From assembly GCA_015501595.1 (NCBI GenBank), contig JADNRX010000291.1, forward strand, positions 1 through 64,000: 64,000 nucleotides of DNA, written 5' to 3'. The notes beneath the pieces are model-generated. The model was not told where the DNA came from. It saw only the letters and a list, made by a program, of their open reading frames with translations, and searched no databases. Shown here piece after piece: positions 1-10,894 of this stretch. Source of the DNA: Hymenopellis radicata. Taxonomy: Eukaryota; Basidiomycota; Agaricomycetes; Agaricales; Physalacriaceae. The first letter of the stretch is position 1. Each line of letters starts with the position of its first letter. The translations under genes were made by a program, and so were the position numbers.

Positions 1-46
1 TCATCCTCTTCAGTCGGACCAGTAATGAATACTGTTCGGCCTACCC

Positions 47-125
47 CTAGACTCGAACCAATCTCTACGACCTCGCGGAACTCGATCGAGTTCCGCGAGG
101 TCGTAGAGATTGGTTTCGAGTCTAG
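47..125. repeat. 79-bp near-perfect palindrome
   Basis: Two arms of about 39 bases are exact reverse complements apart from one A, with no spacer at the centre (around 86/87). The arms contain the motif CTACGACCTCGCGGAACTCGA. Short direct repeats of CCTACCCC flank both sides. It would form a long hairpin or cruciform. I see no gene attached to it. It could be a minimal foldback element or a replication-induced inverted duplication. Confidence 0.9.
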
Positions 126-241
126 CCTACCCCCTTCTTCAAAGCCTTTTGCCGTTCTTCGCAAGTTCTTCGTCCGATTAAATTATAATGCATTCTTCCA
201 TTCCTGAGTCGTCCAATTGAAATGGACTGTTATACATCAGC

Positions 242-582
242 GAGCGACAAGATGGATGTCCTTGAAATATATTGGGTGTCCCGCTGTACGACACAGTACA
301 CTTCCTAGACTTCAGTTCTGGACGGCTCAGGATAGGGATCCGAACCGTAAAGTAGTGCATGACGGTTAAGAAGCCGTCCCGGACCCGTAACCGTAAAGTC
401 GCGTTCAAGACCGAGCGACAAGATGGATATCCTTGAGATATATTGGGCTTCCCGCTGTACGACACTTCCTACACTTCAGTTCCAGACGGTTCAGGACAGG
501 GATCCGAACCGTATACTTTACGGTGCATGTCGGTTAGAAGCCGTCCCGGACCCGTAACCGTAAAGTCGTGTTCAAGGACCAC
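242..582. repeat. Two-copy tandem repeat, 171-bp period
   Basis: The unit starting GAGCGACAAGATGGAT at 242 recurs at 413. The copies share the segments GGGATCCGAACCGTA and GAAGCCGTCCCGGACCCG. They differ by scattered substitutions and small indels. There is no coding pattern in either strand that I would defend. Confidence 0.85.
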
Positions 583-2790
583 TTACGGTACGGGTACGGG
601 TGGGCTATTGGACTCTGGAGGTGGTGGCATGGCATCCAGACAATGGAGATTAGTTGGTGGTATTGTTTTGAGGGATAGGGAGTACGTGAAACGGCTACGA
701 CATGCTGTGAGGCACAATCTGACAACGCCACACTACTAGTATTACGCAAGTGGAGCCCTCCTGCTTGAGGAGGAGTCTGATCGTAGAGCAGAGACCCGTG
801 TACTTTGCTGGATTGACCTACATATCCGTGCCACAAGGTGAGTGTAAATGAATACATAGTAGCGGTAGGCGACTTGCCTGCATATTGCACTTTGCTGTGA
901 CATCGACGAGAGTCATTGCGGCATGGGTGATACCACAGGCAAGGACACCGCCGACCATTCCTTTCGCGTAGTAGGACGTGTCGTGGGGGCACAGGGCCGA
1001 GATACCTACATAAGCAGGAACACAGTTCAAGTTGAGAAACACCTACATAGGACGCGACGCGAATTCCAGACACGCACCTAGCATCCCAGTTTCCGGTGGG
1101 TGTAGACATAATGGCAGTATATAAAAGGTCTAGATGGGTTTGGTCTAATGGGAGGCCGGTCGAGGGAGCATCTTCGACTCGATGCGCTGGCATCACAAAT
1201 ACCGACCGATGAAACGACCGAGTATGAAGGATCAGTGAGTGAAGGATCATGACGGTTCATGCGAGTTCATGCGGCTCTGCGAGTCACAACTCATTGGTCA
1301 TCATATACGCACCTTTTTGAGTCTCTCACTTGGAATACATACTGCGGGACGACTCGCCGCCATCCTAACGCTGCCGCCTGATGTTCGGACTATCCAGGTT
1401 GACGAGATGATTAAAGAGGTTATGTACTCACATTGCGAAGACGGGTCTCCAGCTACAGATTGACTCCTCGTACCGGTCTCGAGCCTCTGCCTCCGAGTCC
1501 TCCGAACAAGCCTGCGCTATTCGTGAGACACTACCTCCGGCTTTCACGAAACACGGGAAAGACTCCTGCTCTCTGGCTTGAACAGCTGAGACCGTGACGT
1601 GCTGACAGATACCTTCCTTTTGTCCCTCGCGACGAGAGGCGTCTCTGTCGGAACCTGGTAGGCCTACGCAGCGCTGCATTAGCTCTGTTCGCACCTAGTC
1701 TGCCGGACCTCAACCTTCTTTTCCCCATAGACCTCTCGATATTCTTCGGGGCTTGATATATATGCCTGGCTAAGCTAGTCTACGAGGTAATGGAGCTGTT
1801 CAAAGGCTTCGAGCTCGAACGACCACCGTACGACAAGCCACTACGGACATGGCACATGAGGATTCCAGGCTGTACACCCGCTCGTGCCACCCACTGATGG
1901 AAAGCGATAGCGACTCAGATTCTGATTACATCCCTCAACTTTACGCCACTATGTACTCGAGCGTCTCAATATAACTGTTTTTCTACCCGTTATTCCCCTC
2001 CGTAGTTGGGCAACCAGCCTTACGTTGGTATCGAGGCCTCGCGCCATTGAGACAGCGGTGAGAGAAGCGTGAGCACTTTCTTGAATGCGAAGATATCCTC
2101 ACGGTCACTCAGACGAAAAACAGGGTCTTGCCCGTCTCTGAACGTTTTCACAACCGGCCGTTCCTGATTGGGCGTTCCTACCGATGTACATACTAACCTC
2201 GACCATATTCAATGCAAACATCAGCGTGGTTATATGGGCCCTTAAATCAAGCCAGTGGAGACCTAAGTCGGATATGGACTTAGGCCATACCCGTGTCCGT
2301 TTCCCGGGAAGGCGCGCGTTTGACTACCAGCCACGACACCCGCCTGCATATCTTAAAACAGCTTAAAACCATGTCATTTTGCTAGAGAGTGAATACAACA
2401 ATGTGAAATAGGCTACACAAAAGCTGAATTGAAAGGAAAGTATATGTGAGGAGGAACAGGACAAGCAATTCATCGAGAGAGAGACCCAAGTCGCGCTAAG
2501 TCTGCAAGGAAGTCTGAAAACGTTGTTGATCAACACGTCAGCCAGAAGCGCGGAGGAATAACCTACCAGAGCGTTGAAGATGGCGTCAAATGGAGGTGGC
2601 TAGAGGCAGTCGACAAGTCAACGAGGGTGGTATGATGTTGGGAAGAAACTTACCTGTCATGATCAACGTGATGTTTTGAACGCGACGGGATACGCTGCGC
2701 ACATAGCAGCATTGGCAAAGCCAAATCTGGTGTCGAGCATGAGTTGGGAGTTAGAAGTCGTGTGGGTTGTGGAAGCGCGCGCGACGGCGG
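583..2790. other. Intergenic, no recognised gene
   Basis: Only short open frames without family resemblance are present on either strand. I see no convincing splice pattern, tRNA or repeat family in this 2.2-kb stretch. Confidence 0.5.
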
Positions 2791-2799
2791 CGGCGGCAC

Positions 2800-3162
2800 C
2801 GCGAGGGCGAAAAGCGCTGTGATACTGCCCTCTATGAGTCTCGGAGAGGGCAGTATACAAAGAATGAAGCAAAACGGCCCACAAACTGGCTAGAACGAGT
2901 CGTTTCGAGAGGGGAGGTTTGGTTGGGGAGAGCGCGCATGACAGCAGCGGTGAGGGCGGGAGCGGCAAAACCGCTGTGGGGATGCCCTCTCTGCATCTCA
3001 GAGAGGGCAACCGTCCAAGAATGACGTGAATTCGCCCACAAATGGGCGAGATTGAGTGGTTTTGAGGTAGGGAAGGTTTGGTTGGGGTGGGAGCATGCGC
3101 GGCAGCAGCGCGAGGGGCGAAAAGCGCTGTGGGGATGCCCTCTCTACGTCTCAGAGAGAGCA
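2800..3162. repeat. Tandem repeat, about 155-bp period, 2.5 copies with hairpins
   Basis: The string GCGCTGT or CCGCTGT followed by a CCCTCT-type hairpin recurs at about 2816, 2973 and 3126, so the period is 153-157 bp. Each unit has the short inverted repeat GCCCTCTCTGCATCTCAGAG with its loop in the middle, a GGTTTGGTTGGGG block, and a segment resembling AACGGCCCACAAACTGG. It is non-coding as far as I can see. Confidence 0.8.
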
Positions 3163-3295
3163 GCAGTCTAAACACGCAGGAAATCCGTGGAGAAACGAAA
3201 TGTTTCCGGTTAAAGTCTGGCGCTTCGAGCTCCTCGATGCTCCTGCAGACAGCGTTGGTGTCATCATCGCTGTGGCGTGAAAATTAACAGCTCAC

Positions 3296-3431
3296 CTTTC
3301 ATTCTCCTTGTCGAGCTTGTCGTCCATGACCTTGGACAGCTTCTTGAACTCGAGCTTGGATTTGGCATTGTCCGTGTCGACAATGAGGTTCTGGATGCCA
3401 TAGCCCCAAGTCAAGTTCTCAAGCCGCTGGC
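3296..3431 (-). other. Possible coding remnant (single exon-like block)
   Basis: On the minus strand an acceptor-like CAG opens a frame of about 43 residues, containing ENLTWGYGIQNL and KKLSKVMDDKLDKENE, up to a GTGAGC donor-like site. The residue composition looks coding. The next candidate exon would need a 26-nt intron, which is too short, and no family is recognised. This may be an exon of a decayed gene or chance. Confidence 0.2.
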
Positions 3432-3989
3432 CTGTTCCAGGTAACTAACGACCGATTGTGGTGACGCGCCATCGTCGTGTTGAACGAGTCCTGAAGATGA
3501 GGGGAAGGAAAGAATAGGTGATGGACGCCAAATGGACGCGGATGGGAGAAGAGATGCCGACGGCTTGCCAGCGCCGAGTGCAAGAATCTAATCTTCAGAT
3601 TAGAAACTTGAAAACCATTGGCTGGGGCGCAAGTCCAAAACGGAGCGTTCTCCGTATGGACATAGGCTTGAAAAAGCCTTGCGCCAGCCAAACGAGCACT
3701 TGAAAACGACTTGGGATCGATCAGTCGAAAATCCGTATCTCGCGCACCGTCCCAATTCGCCGTAAAAGCTCTGGTAAGTAAATCCTAATAATCACTCTAA
3801 TTCTCTCTCTCTTTTCCCTTTTCTCCCTCCTTTTTCAACTTGAAAAAACTTGAAAAAACACGCCATCTCCACAGACATAGGTCATAGGCCGTTATATGAT
3901 GAATCCATACTTCTTTCCTTGGATATAATTATGATCTTGTACACTGTACAGTTGCGACAAAGTCCAAATAAATAGATGAACCTACACCT

Positions 3990-5356
3990 CTATAATCTAC
4001 TGGAAATGTCCAGAGCACGCTTGATATCCTCGATGAGATCCTCCTGCTCCTCAACTCCAACGCTCAATCTAATAAGATCACCCTCTATCCCGAGCTTCTT
4101 GCGCTCCTCCTCTGGGACACTTCCGTGTGTCATGCGGGCTGGGTGCTCCGCCAAACTCTCCACACCGCCTAGCGACTCTGCCAACGTAAACAGACGTGTG
4201 GACGTCAAAAACTTCTCCGCTGCCGCCTCACCCCCTTTGATGCGGAAACTAATCATTCCACCAAACGGTATTCCAGCCTTGTCTGGCGTTAATTTCGATA
4301 TCCATGTTCTAGCGTGGGGCGAGAGCGCGTCTATTGCTCGATCGTGTCGTGGGTGGGAGGCCAGTCCGGGGTATGTGACACTGAGGACATGGGGCGATGT
4401 GGAAAGGAATTCTGCTAATGCCAAAGCGTTGAGACCATGGTGCCTTCATACGCAACGCTAAGGTCTTGGCACCGCGAAGGGCAAGCCACGAGTCATAGGG
4501 TGAAGGGACAGCCCCAATGGCGTTCTGTAGGAAACGGAGAGTGGCAGTAAGAGCCTTGTGATGAGGAGGTAATATGAGAGCCCCCATGACAACGTCAGAG
4601 TGGCCGTTAATATATTTCGTCAAAGAGTGCAGCACGAGATCAGCACCCATGAGAAGAGGGGAGGCGTAAAAGGGTGACAAGAACGTGTTGTCGACGAGCA
4701 CGAGGGGGTTGGATGGATGTGAATGCACAAGGTCTGCGATGGCGCGTATATCTATGAGCCGGAGGGTGGGATTCGTTGGAGATTCTATCCAGACAAGTTT
4801 GGTATTGGGTTGGATGGCGGCGAGGATGGTCTCCTCTGATGCTGATTCAAGATCGAGCGAGGTAACTGTGGCGCCCTGAACCGAGGCAGCAACGCGGTTC
4901 ATGTATCGCCATGTACCGCCATAAACGTCGTTGACGCTGATAACGTGCGCGCCTTGGCCGAGACTGCTAAGAACGGTGCTGGTGGTTGCACTTCCAGAGG
5001 CAAACGCGAGGGCATCGCTACCACCAGCTTCTATAGAGGCGAGCATGGCCTCGAGTGCATCTCTGTTCGGGTTCGCTGAACGCGAGTATTCGTATCCCTG
5101 GCACATATTAGACACGGAACATCCAACCGAGGGGTAAACTCACCTTGTGCACGCCTATCGCGTCCTGCTTGAATGTGGTACTGAGGGATATCGCTGGTAT
5201 GACTGCGCCAGTCTCCGAGCTGGGCTCACTGCCTACATGGATGGCGCGAGTGCTGAATCCATCGTCGGATGGCTTATGCACGCTGTGCGTCGAGGAGCCG
5301 TTGGTCTGCGCGCCGTTGACGACGTGGACGCCGTTCGTGTGGGTAAGTACGGCCAT
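3990..5356 (-). CDS. CYS3: Cystathionine gamma-lyase (PLP enzyme), with one-base frameshift
   Basis: It cleaves cystathionine to cysteine, 2-oxobutyrate and ammonia, the last step of reverse transsulfuration in the cytosol. Exon 1 is 5356-5144. A 46-bp GT-AG intron (5143-5098) is followed by exon 2, 5097-3990. Visible family blocks are ISLSTTF, YEYSRSANPNR, the FASGSAT phosphate-binding stretch, DVYGGT, WIESPTNP, VDNTFLSP, the PLP-lysine region LHSLTKYINGH, and the C-terminal SLGGVESLAEHPARMTH. After RGAKTLALRMK the frame shifts and resumes as GLNALALAEFL. One extra base in the GG at 4439-4440 (CC on the coding strand) accounts for it exactly. Length and motifs are otherwise full. Cystathionine beta-lyase or gamma-synthase are alternatives, but the block pattern fits gamma-lyase best. 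Either an assembly indel or a recent null allele is possible. Confidence 0.9.
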
Positions 5357-6815
5357 TCTGAGTGCGGCGGGATGGCGGGGAGAACTGATGACGAGTTCAA
5401 GTCATAAGAGAGAGCTTTTATAGGCGATCGGAGGTGATCAATAATGGCGAATCCGCTTACTAACATGCGTCATGCTTCGCCATCGCATGACACAAGCCGA
5501 CGTGCTACCGATATGGATCACCAAGCCTAGGCTGGACCAAGGCGGTGGGGCTGATTCACTCGCCTGTCAAGTACGCGACGCTGACGAACAACTGACGAAA
5601 CTCCCCAATCAACCAACGCAGTGCTCACGACGGTTACTTCGGCAATGAGAGCATGGCGGGCGGAACTCAGAAACAACAATAAAGGAAATGTTTCATAAAC
5701 TTATCCCATGATGTCGATGAAGTAGCAAGCTCAACGACGACATTATCGACTATTCCGCTCCGGTGCCGCCATTCACGGTAACGCCAAATTACAGTAAGTC
5801 AATTTGAAGACAGCATCTAGCGTCAGAAGACGAGCTTTAATTAGCACGTACTCATGTGACAGCTATCCCGCGACTTGAACTTGTAAGTGATAGTGTTCCA
5901 GAGCACAAGACTAATGTGGCACGTACAAATTAGTACGCGTACCAGCAGTGGATCGAGGACTCAGAGGTCCAGAAGAAGTGACAAGGCCGCTTTCCAAACC
6001 CGGCCTAACGAGTGGGGCAGTCACCCTCTCCCCGTGGAGATGATTGTCGACTATGAACACTGCACGCAAATGTCAGTTCTTCTTCGTACATGGTCCATTC
6101 TCCTGCCATAGACGAGGGGCATCCGCTTACCAGTCGGTATTGAAGCGCATATGATTGAGACGGAGCATCTTGGCATACCCAAAAGCATCGTCGCCGGCTC
6201 ATCCCCATTGTGAGCTCTGGCTGCCTTTCGGTCCGACTATGGGTAATCCATGGTCACGACGAAACGCCGAATGCAGGGGGTATATGGGATCAGGCGAGCT
6301 GAGATTCTCGACCACCTGGCCAGCGGGGATGGATCGAATCGTCTGTATCGTGAGGCATTTAACATTCGCGAATCAAAAAGAACTGTAAAGGTGATATCGA
6401 GCTCGCCTTGTGACGCAACGTCCTGTGAGGTCCCACAAGAAATCAACTAAACATGTCTCCAGTTGACTTTTGAATGTCGCGGGAACTGGACATCAACGCA
6501 GCATCAGCACTTCAACTGATAGAACCCCAACAGTCATAGCTGGCTGAACGCTACCTTCCAGTAATAGCAAGTACGGTGATTGAAGCTGAGATGAATTGAA
6601 CGAAATTGGGAGTTTGCAGCGAAGGGGACAAGCACGCACGTCAGACGACATAAGATGAAGGATTATTGCTAACGGTGCTCGGACGTATTGGGTGCTCGGT
6701 GTGTGGGATAGTCTGAGATGGATTGGATCTAAGAATGTTTGGATATCGATACACTTGGACATGGAGATGTAAGGTAGAATAAAAATACGGTAAAAATCCA
6801 ACAAAGTACATGCCA
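5357..6815. other. Intergenic, no recognised gene
   Basis: This 1.4-kb stretch lies between the CYS3 start and the ISA1 stop. The short open frames on both strands show no family motifs and no consistent exon joins. The part next to 5356 should contain the CYS3 promoter and the part next to 6816 the ISA1 3' end. Confidence 0.5.
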
Positions 6816-7497
6816 TCATGAATTGACATTGAACGACTCGCCACACCCACAGGCGTCCTTGATATTAGGATTCTTGAACGCAAACTTGGAGCTGTTGGGA
6901 CCCGTTAACACCCGCGGAAACAGAATAACATGACTACGCACCTGAGCGCATCCTCCTGCCAATCCATCTCGCTGCCTATTATGGAGAAGAGCGCTTTGCT
7001 GTCTATTATGACGCGGACACCATCCTGCTCGACAACCTCGTCGAACTTTGCGGGTTTCTCTACGTATTCTAGATGGTATGAGAGCCCTGCGCAGCCTTTG
7101 TTGCGGACACCAATGCGGATGAGTTGCGGAGTTGGTCCTCGCAAAAGGGCCCGGAGGCGTTCTACTGCGGCTGGTGTCTACGAGACGAGTTGTTAACAAA
7201 ACAAAGGACATGTAAGAGAGACAGTACACGCACTATTGTCAGCGCAGATTTCATGGCGCGGATCTTTGGTCGCGGTTTCTCAGTCTTGGGAGCCGGAGGC
7301 GGTCTAGCAGCAATTTGCGGGGACGAGACATCCGAGTCCAACGTTGTCGACGATGTCGAAGGAATGACGACAGGTGGGGAGTCTGCTAGCGGTTGGTGCT
7401 GACTGGGATGAGCGCGATATGCGGACATCATGGCACGACGAGTAAATAGCGATGGGGAGCATTGTCGAGCTGTTTGGTGAATGCGAAGCGAGTACAT
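6816..7497 (-). CDS. ISA1: Mitochondrial A-type iron-sulfur assembly protein Isa1
   Basis: It works with Isa2 and Iba57 in maturing mitochondrial [4Fe-4S] proteins. There are three exons: 7497-7234, 7177-6942 and 6891-6816, with introns of 56 and 50 bp. All joins keep frame (ALTI/TPAAVERL and DALS/SKFAFKNP). The three conserved cysteines are present, one in NKGCAGLSYHLEY and two in the terminal DACGCGESF. The block VVEQDGVRVIIDSKALF is typical of the family. The first about 80 residues are rich in Ser/Pro/Arg with few acids, consistent with a mitochondrial presequence. The gene lies head-to-head with a FIST-domain gene, 132 bp between start codons. Confidence 0.93.
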
Positions 7498-7629
7498 CGT
7501 CGCAAACAGTCAGTGATGGTAAAGAACAAAGCTGTTGTGAGCTGACTTCATGACACACCATTCCGATCGGCCCGGTTTGTACCGGATCGACCAATCAGCA
7601 GGGCTGGATTTCTCTAGACCGTCTCCTCG
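7498..7629. promoter_or_regulatory. Compact divergent promoter region (ISA1 / FIST gene)
   Basis: Only 132 bp separate the start codons of two divergent genes, so both promoters and 5' UTRs must lie here or overlap the neighbouring gene. I see no clear TATA box. The function as a bidirectional promoter is inferred from the arrangement alone. Confidence 0.4.
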
Positions 7630-8852
7630 ATGCCAATACACGCCTGCACGCTGGTGAGCCGCTCCGCATCTGCGGTTCTCCAGCATATCGAAAACCTTGC
7701 TGGCCGCTTTACCCGACATACTCTCCTCTTCGCATTGTCACCCAACGTCGCCGCTACGGAACTATCCAGCATCGTTTCCAATGTCACTGCACTGAGCAAC
7801 AACTCTGTTGGTTGCCTAGCCGCGCCAACGCACGGACCCGATCTCATTACTTGTTCTTTGGCCTTCTTCGACGCGGATTCGTGTATCCCATTTAGATCGA
7901 CAATAGCAGGAACACCCATTCCCCAAGTCGGACGCTGGCATTCGTTTAGGAAAAAGGATGAATTGTCCGATTCTCTGGAAAATGTTGATTGGGAAGATGT
8001 CTGGAGCAGGCGGACGTCGACTGTCCCACTTCCCGACCAACTTCAAGGTGTCGAGTACGTTGATACGCGTCTTCCATTTCTTGAATTGACATTTACCAGC
8101 CCCGCAGGCATCAACGCGGTCGTATATTTTACGGATTCGTCTCCTCAAGGATTGACTACTTCACTCTCGCAGTTATCCAACGCCGCACGAGTAAGCAGAC
8201 GCGATTTTTATTTGGCCTTTTCCTAATCAATTCCAGACAGCTTGGTCTAATCGCCACGTCCACACCCTTCATTACCGGAAGACCATTCACCATGCTCCAT
8301 AACAAGGACATCTACGATTCTGGTGCTGTCGGCCTAGCACTCATCAATCGTCCACGACTCACGTCCACACTCGATTTTCTCGGGCTTAGCGCTTTATCTG
8401 AGCCTATGACCGTCACCCAAAGCGAGGGCAACCTCGTCAACACACTCGATGGGCGTAATCCTACACAACTCCTCCTTGATGCGCTCAAAAAGAAGGGTAT
8501 GGACGTCGCGACATCGCGTTGGTTCAAGGACGAGGAACAATTCTACGTGGTGCATGGCAAACGCGCTTATACTATCACTGCAGGCGATCCGTCCAGGGGA
8601 ACGATTTCCCTCAGTGGGGAAGATGGACCTGGCGTAGGGACCAAAGTGCAGTTCTACGCGCGACAAAAGGCCCATGTCCATGAAATTCCGGATCCTTCGT
8701 CCTCTATTACATTTCTAGTGTCTGAAGAAAACAAGGCCGTTTATCAAGGCGACTCGGGGTCGGGCTTTGTTGCCGCCAGCGAGAATGGATTTGTGTATGG
8801 AGACCATTCGATTTGCAAAGTTCCTGGAGGCGTAGCGCGATTGTCTTTCTGA
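7630..8852 (+). CDS. FIST-domain protein
   Basis: Two exons, 7630-8190 and 8241-8852, are joined across a 50-bp intron (donor GTAAGC, branch-like CTAAT, acceptor ACAG). The product is about 390 residues. The C-terminal half carries the FIST_C signature: ITGRPFTMLHNKDIYDSG, then a GAVGLAL stretch, and near the end the Gly/Asp-rich QGDSGSGFVAASENG. The N-terminal half, with FALSPNVAA and similar, would be the FIST_N part. FIST domains are proposed small-ligand sensory domains. The substrate and role in fungi are unknown. No membrane segment is seen. The assignment rests on remembered family pattern. Confidence 0.65.
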
Positions 8853-9730
8853 GCGTTGCATCGGCACGCATTTGCGTTAGCGACTCGAAGCCAATCTTTG
8901 CGGTAAGTGAGCACTGGATACTGCGCAACGTGTTGAGCTAAAGACATTGCCCCATTTCAGAGCAGTTTTGGTATATAATAGAATACCGCTGTTTTCCGAG
9001 TGTGCTTTGATCAGGAGAATAAGTTTACGTTTTCTCTCGTGTATTCTTTGAAACAAACGCTACGAGGTGTCTTGGTCTCTCTTTCGGAGTCTCGTTAGAT
9101 TCTTACATATCTGACTTTTCTCCGTCGACCCAAGAGACTCGGATTCGACCCTATTCCACTCTCTCGTGGCTAGCGCCTTCAGAGTCGGTTTACATCTTAG
9201 AGTATTTGCTTTTGCACCGTGCGAGCTTGTAACTCAGAGTCGCGGAGGCAGCAATGGTGACGCTCCAGCGCTTCGACGGCTCACCGCACTGCTGGCCTCC
9301 GTCAAGCAGACATAGTGACTATGTTTTCGTACATAGGTAAGGATCCTTCCGGCAGTCTCCTCTGTTGCATAGTCCGTTTGACCGCGGGTTGCAGGCTCGG
9401 GACGGACGACTTGAATTTGAACGCAGACAAGTACACATACACGGCTCTCCAGTGGCGCATCACCTTCTGAATGTTTTGGGGCTTGGAGGGAGATGCGTGA
9501 TGGAGGCGCCCGGTCGTCCAAGCTATGACATCCCTCTCTGTTCCCTTAGCAAGTTCGGCTCGTTGACAAGATGGATGCCTTTGCTCAACCTGTCTTCAAA
9601 AAAGCGCCAGTGGCTGTCATTGTCAACTCGCGTCAGTGCAAGTGAATAAGTGATTTTCTATTATTGATTCGGCTTAACAGGTCGAGAGGACCCAACACAT
9701 TAAATCGCATGCAAACGATTACTATATGCC
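8853..9730. other. Intergenic, no recognised gene
   Basis: About 0.9 kb between the FIST gene and the dispersed-motif region. Short frames only. I see no RNA gene with a convincing fold. Confidence 0.4.
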
Positions 9731-9734
9731 TCTT

Positions 9735-10640
9735 CGGTGGCTCAGCGGCTTCTGGATTGGACTATAAGCTTGCGTTTTTTTCCACAGTTGAGAATCGCTT
9801 GATGAAAGAATATGTTTACTACCCTTGGCTTATCTTCGACGCTTCGTAAGTATACAGACTTTCGTTGTCCTTCCGCGACATGCAAAATCATATTTATTGT
9901 GGTTCTTACCTGCGAGGTCCGAGGCGGATATCTCTGTCAAACACGCATTTCGTTCTGCTCTCTAGTAGCTTAGCGGCTTCTGAGTTGAAATTGAATGATC
10001 CGCTGATATTTTTCTTTCTGGCATGGAAGTCTTGGAGCTCACAGGCTAAACGGCTTCTGAATACCACGGTATTCTTTGCGCACTTGAAGACATCCTTTTG
10101 CTTGGAAAGAGGCCCCAAGTTCGCTCGGGAGGTGACGAAAGAAAGTCGACGTGACTCTTTTCCGTTGGGTTAATGTCGCTGGATTAGGTGCGAATTCGAG
10201 CAGATCCCCAGTGGCTAAGCGGCTTCTGGAGTGCATGAACGCCCGGAATGCTCCGTATTTTTTTCTTGTATGGGAGCAACGGGCAGCCACGTAGCTGTGT
10301 TCAAAGGGAGCCGCAGCGAATGGGATGAGGCGGCGGAATACTACTGGCCGCAGTACACTGTGCCATCGACTACATACTAGGCGTCGCCGCTTGCTTGGGT
10401 GCCGCATCATCGTAACCCACTGGGCACCGAGGCCTAGCGGCTTTCGTTGCTGAATAGTACAGATAGAGCTTGAACGTTTTTTTCTAGGAGATTTCTCAGC
10501 TGTTAAACGCCGGTTATCCATTCCCCTCTCAAGTTTGGATGCAATGGCTCCACCTCTAGCGAGGCAATAGTGGCTCAGCGGCTTCCATTGTCTGATAGCT
10601 GAACTCCGAAAAACCTTTTTTTCCAGCAGTCGGCATGCGT
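9735..10640 (+). repeat. Six irregularly spaced copies of an A-box-like motif with T-runs
   Basis: The core GTGGCTNAGCGGCTTCTG recurs at about 9741, 9968, 10044, 10210, 10430 and 10571, all on the plus strand, spaced 76-227 bp. In five of six copies a run of TTTTT to TTTTTTTC follows 20-30 bases later. The sixth (10044) has only CCTTTTGCTT. The core matches the tRNA A-box consensus (TGGCNNAGYGG-like), but no copy has a B-box at tRNA spacing, so these are not tRNAs. No protein explanation holds across copies. Sequence between copies is not conserved. Function unknown. Confidence 0.7.
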
Positions 10641-10894
10641 TGAGAGGTTAGTAGTTTTCTCTACCACAGGCCCAAGCCAATTGGGCCAAACGCTCACAGA
10701 TAAAGCGAGCACAGCCACATTGACTTTTTTGCCCCGTCAGACTCATCGTTCGCAAACGAGCCCCGACTTGCGGAGCCCACGACACTTATCGACACGATAA
10801 AAAAGCCGTACCAGTCCTCAGTGCGTTGTTATCTCTGCGGAAATGAAGCATCCTTTTATCTTCCGTTATCTAGGGTACACGCATACACTAAAAT

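Noticed and set aside
534..1250. A 238-codon minus-strand open frame
   Set aside because: No family pattern, odd composition, overlaps the tandem repeat, and no supporting splice or neighbour context.
3250..3300. Two-exon gene model joining the exon-like blocks around 3296-3431 and 3200-3269 (minus)
   Set aside because: The required intron would be 26 nt, below the 44-56 bp seen in every other gene here.
9735..10640. tRNA genes at the six A-box-like cores
   Set aside because: No B-box at the right distance and no cloverleaf could be drawn for any copy.
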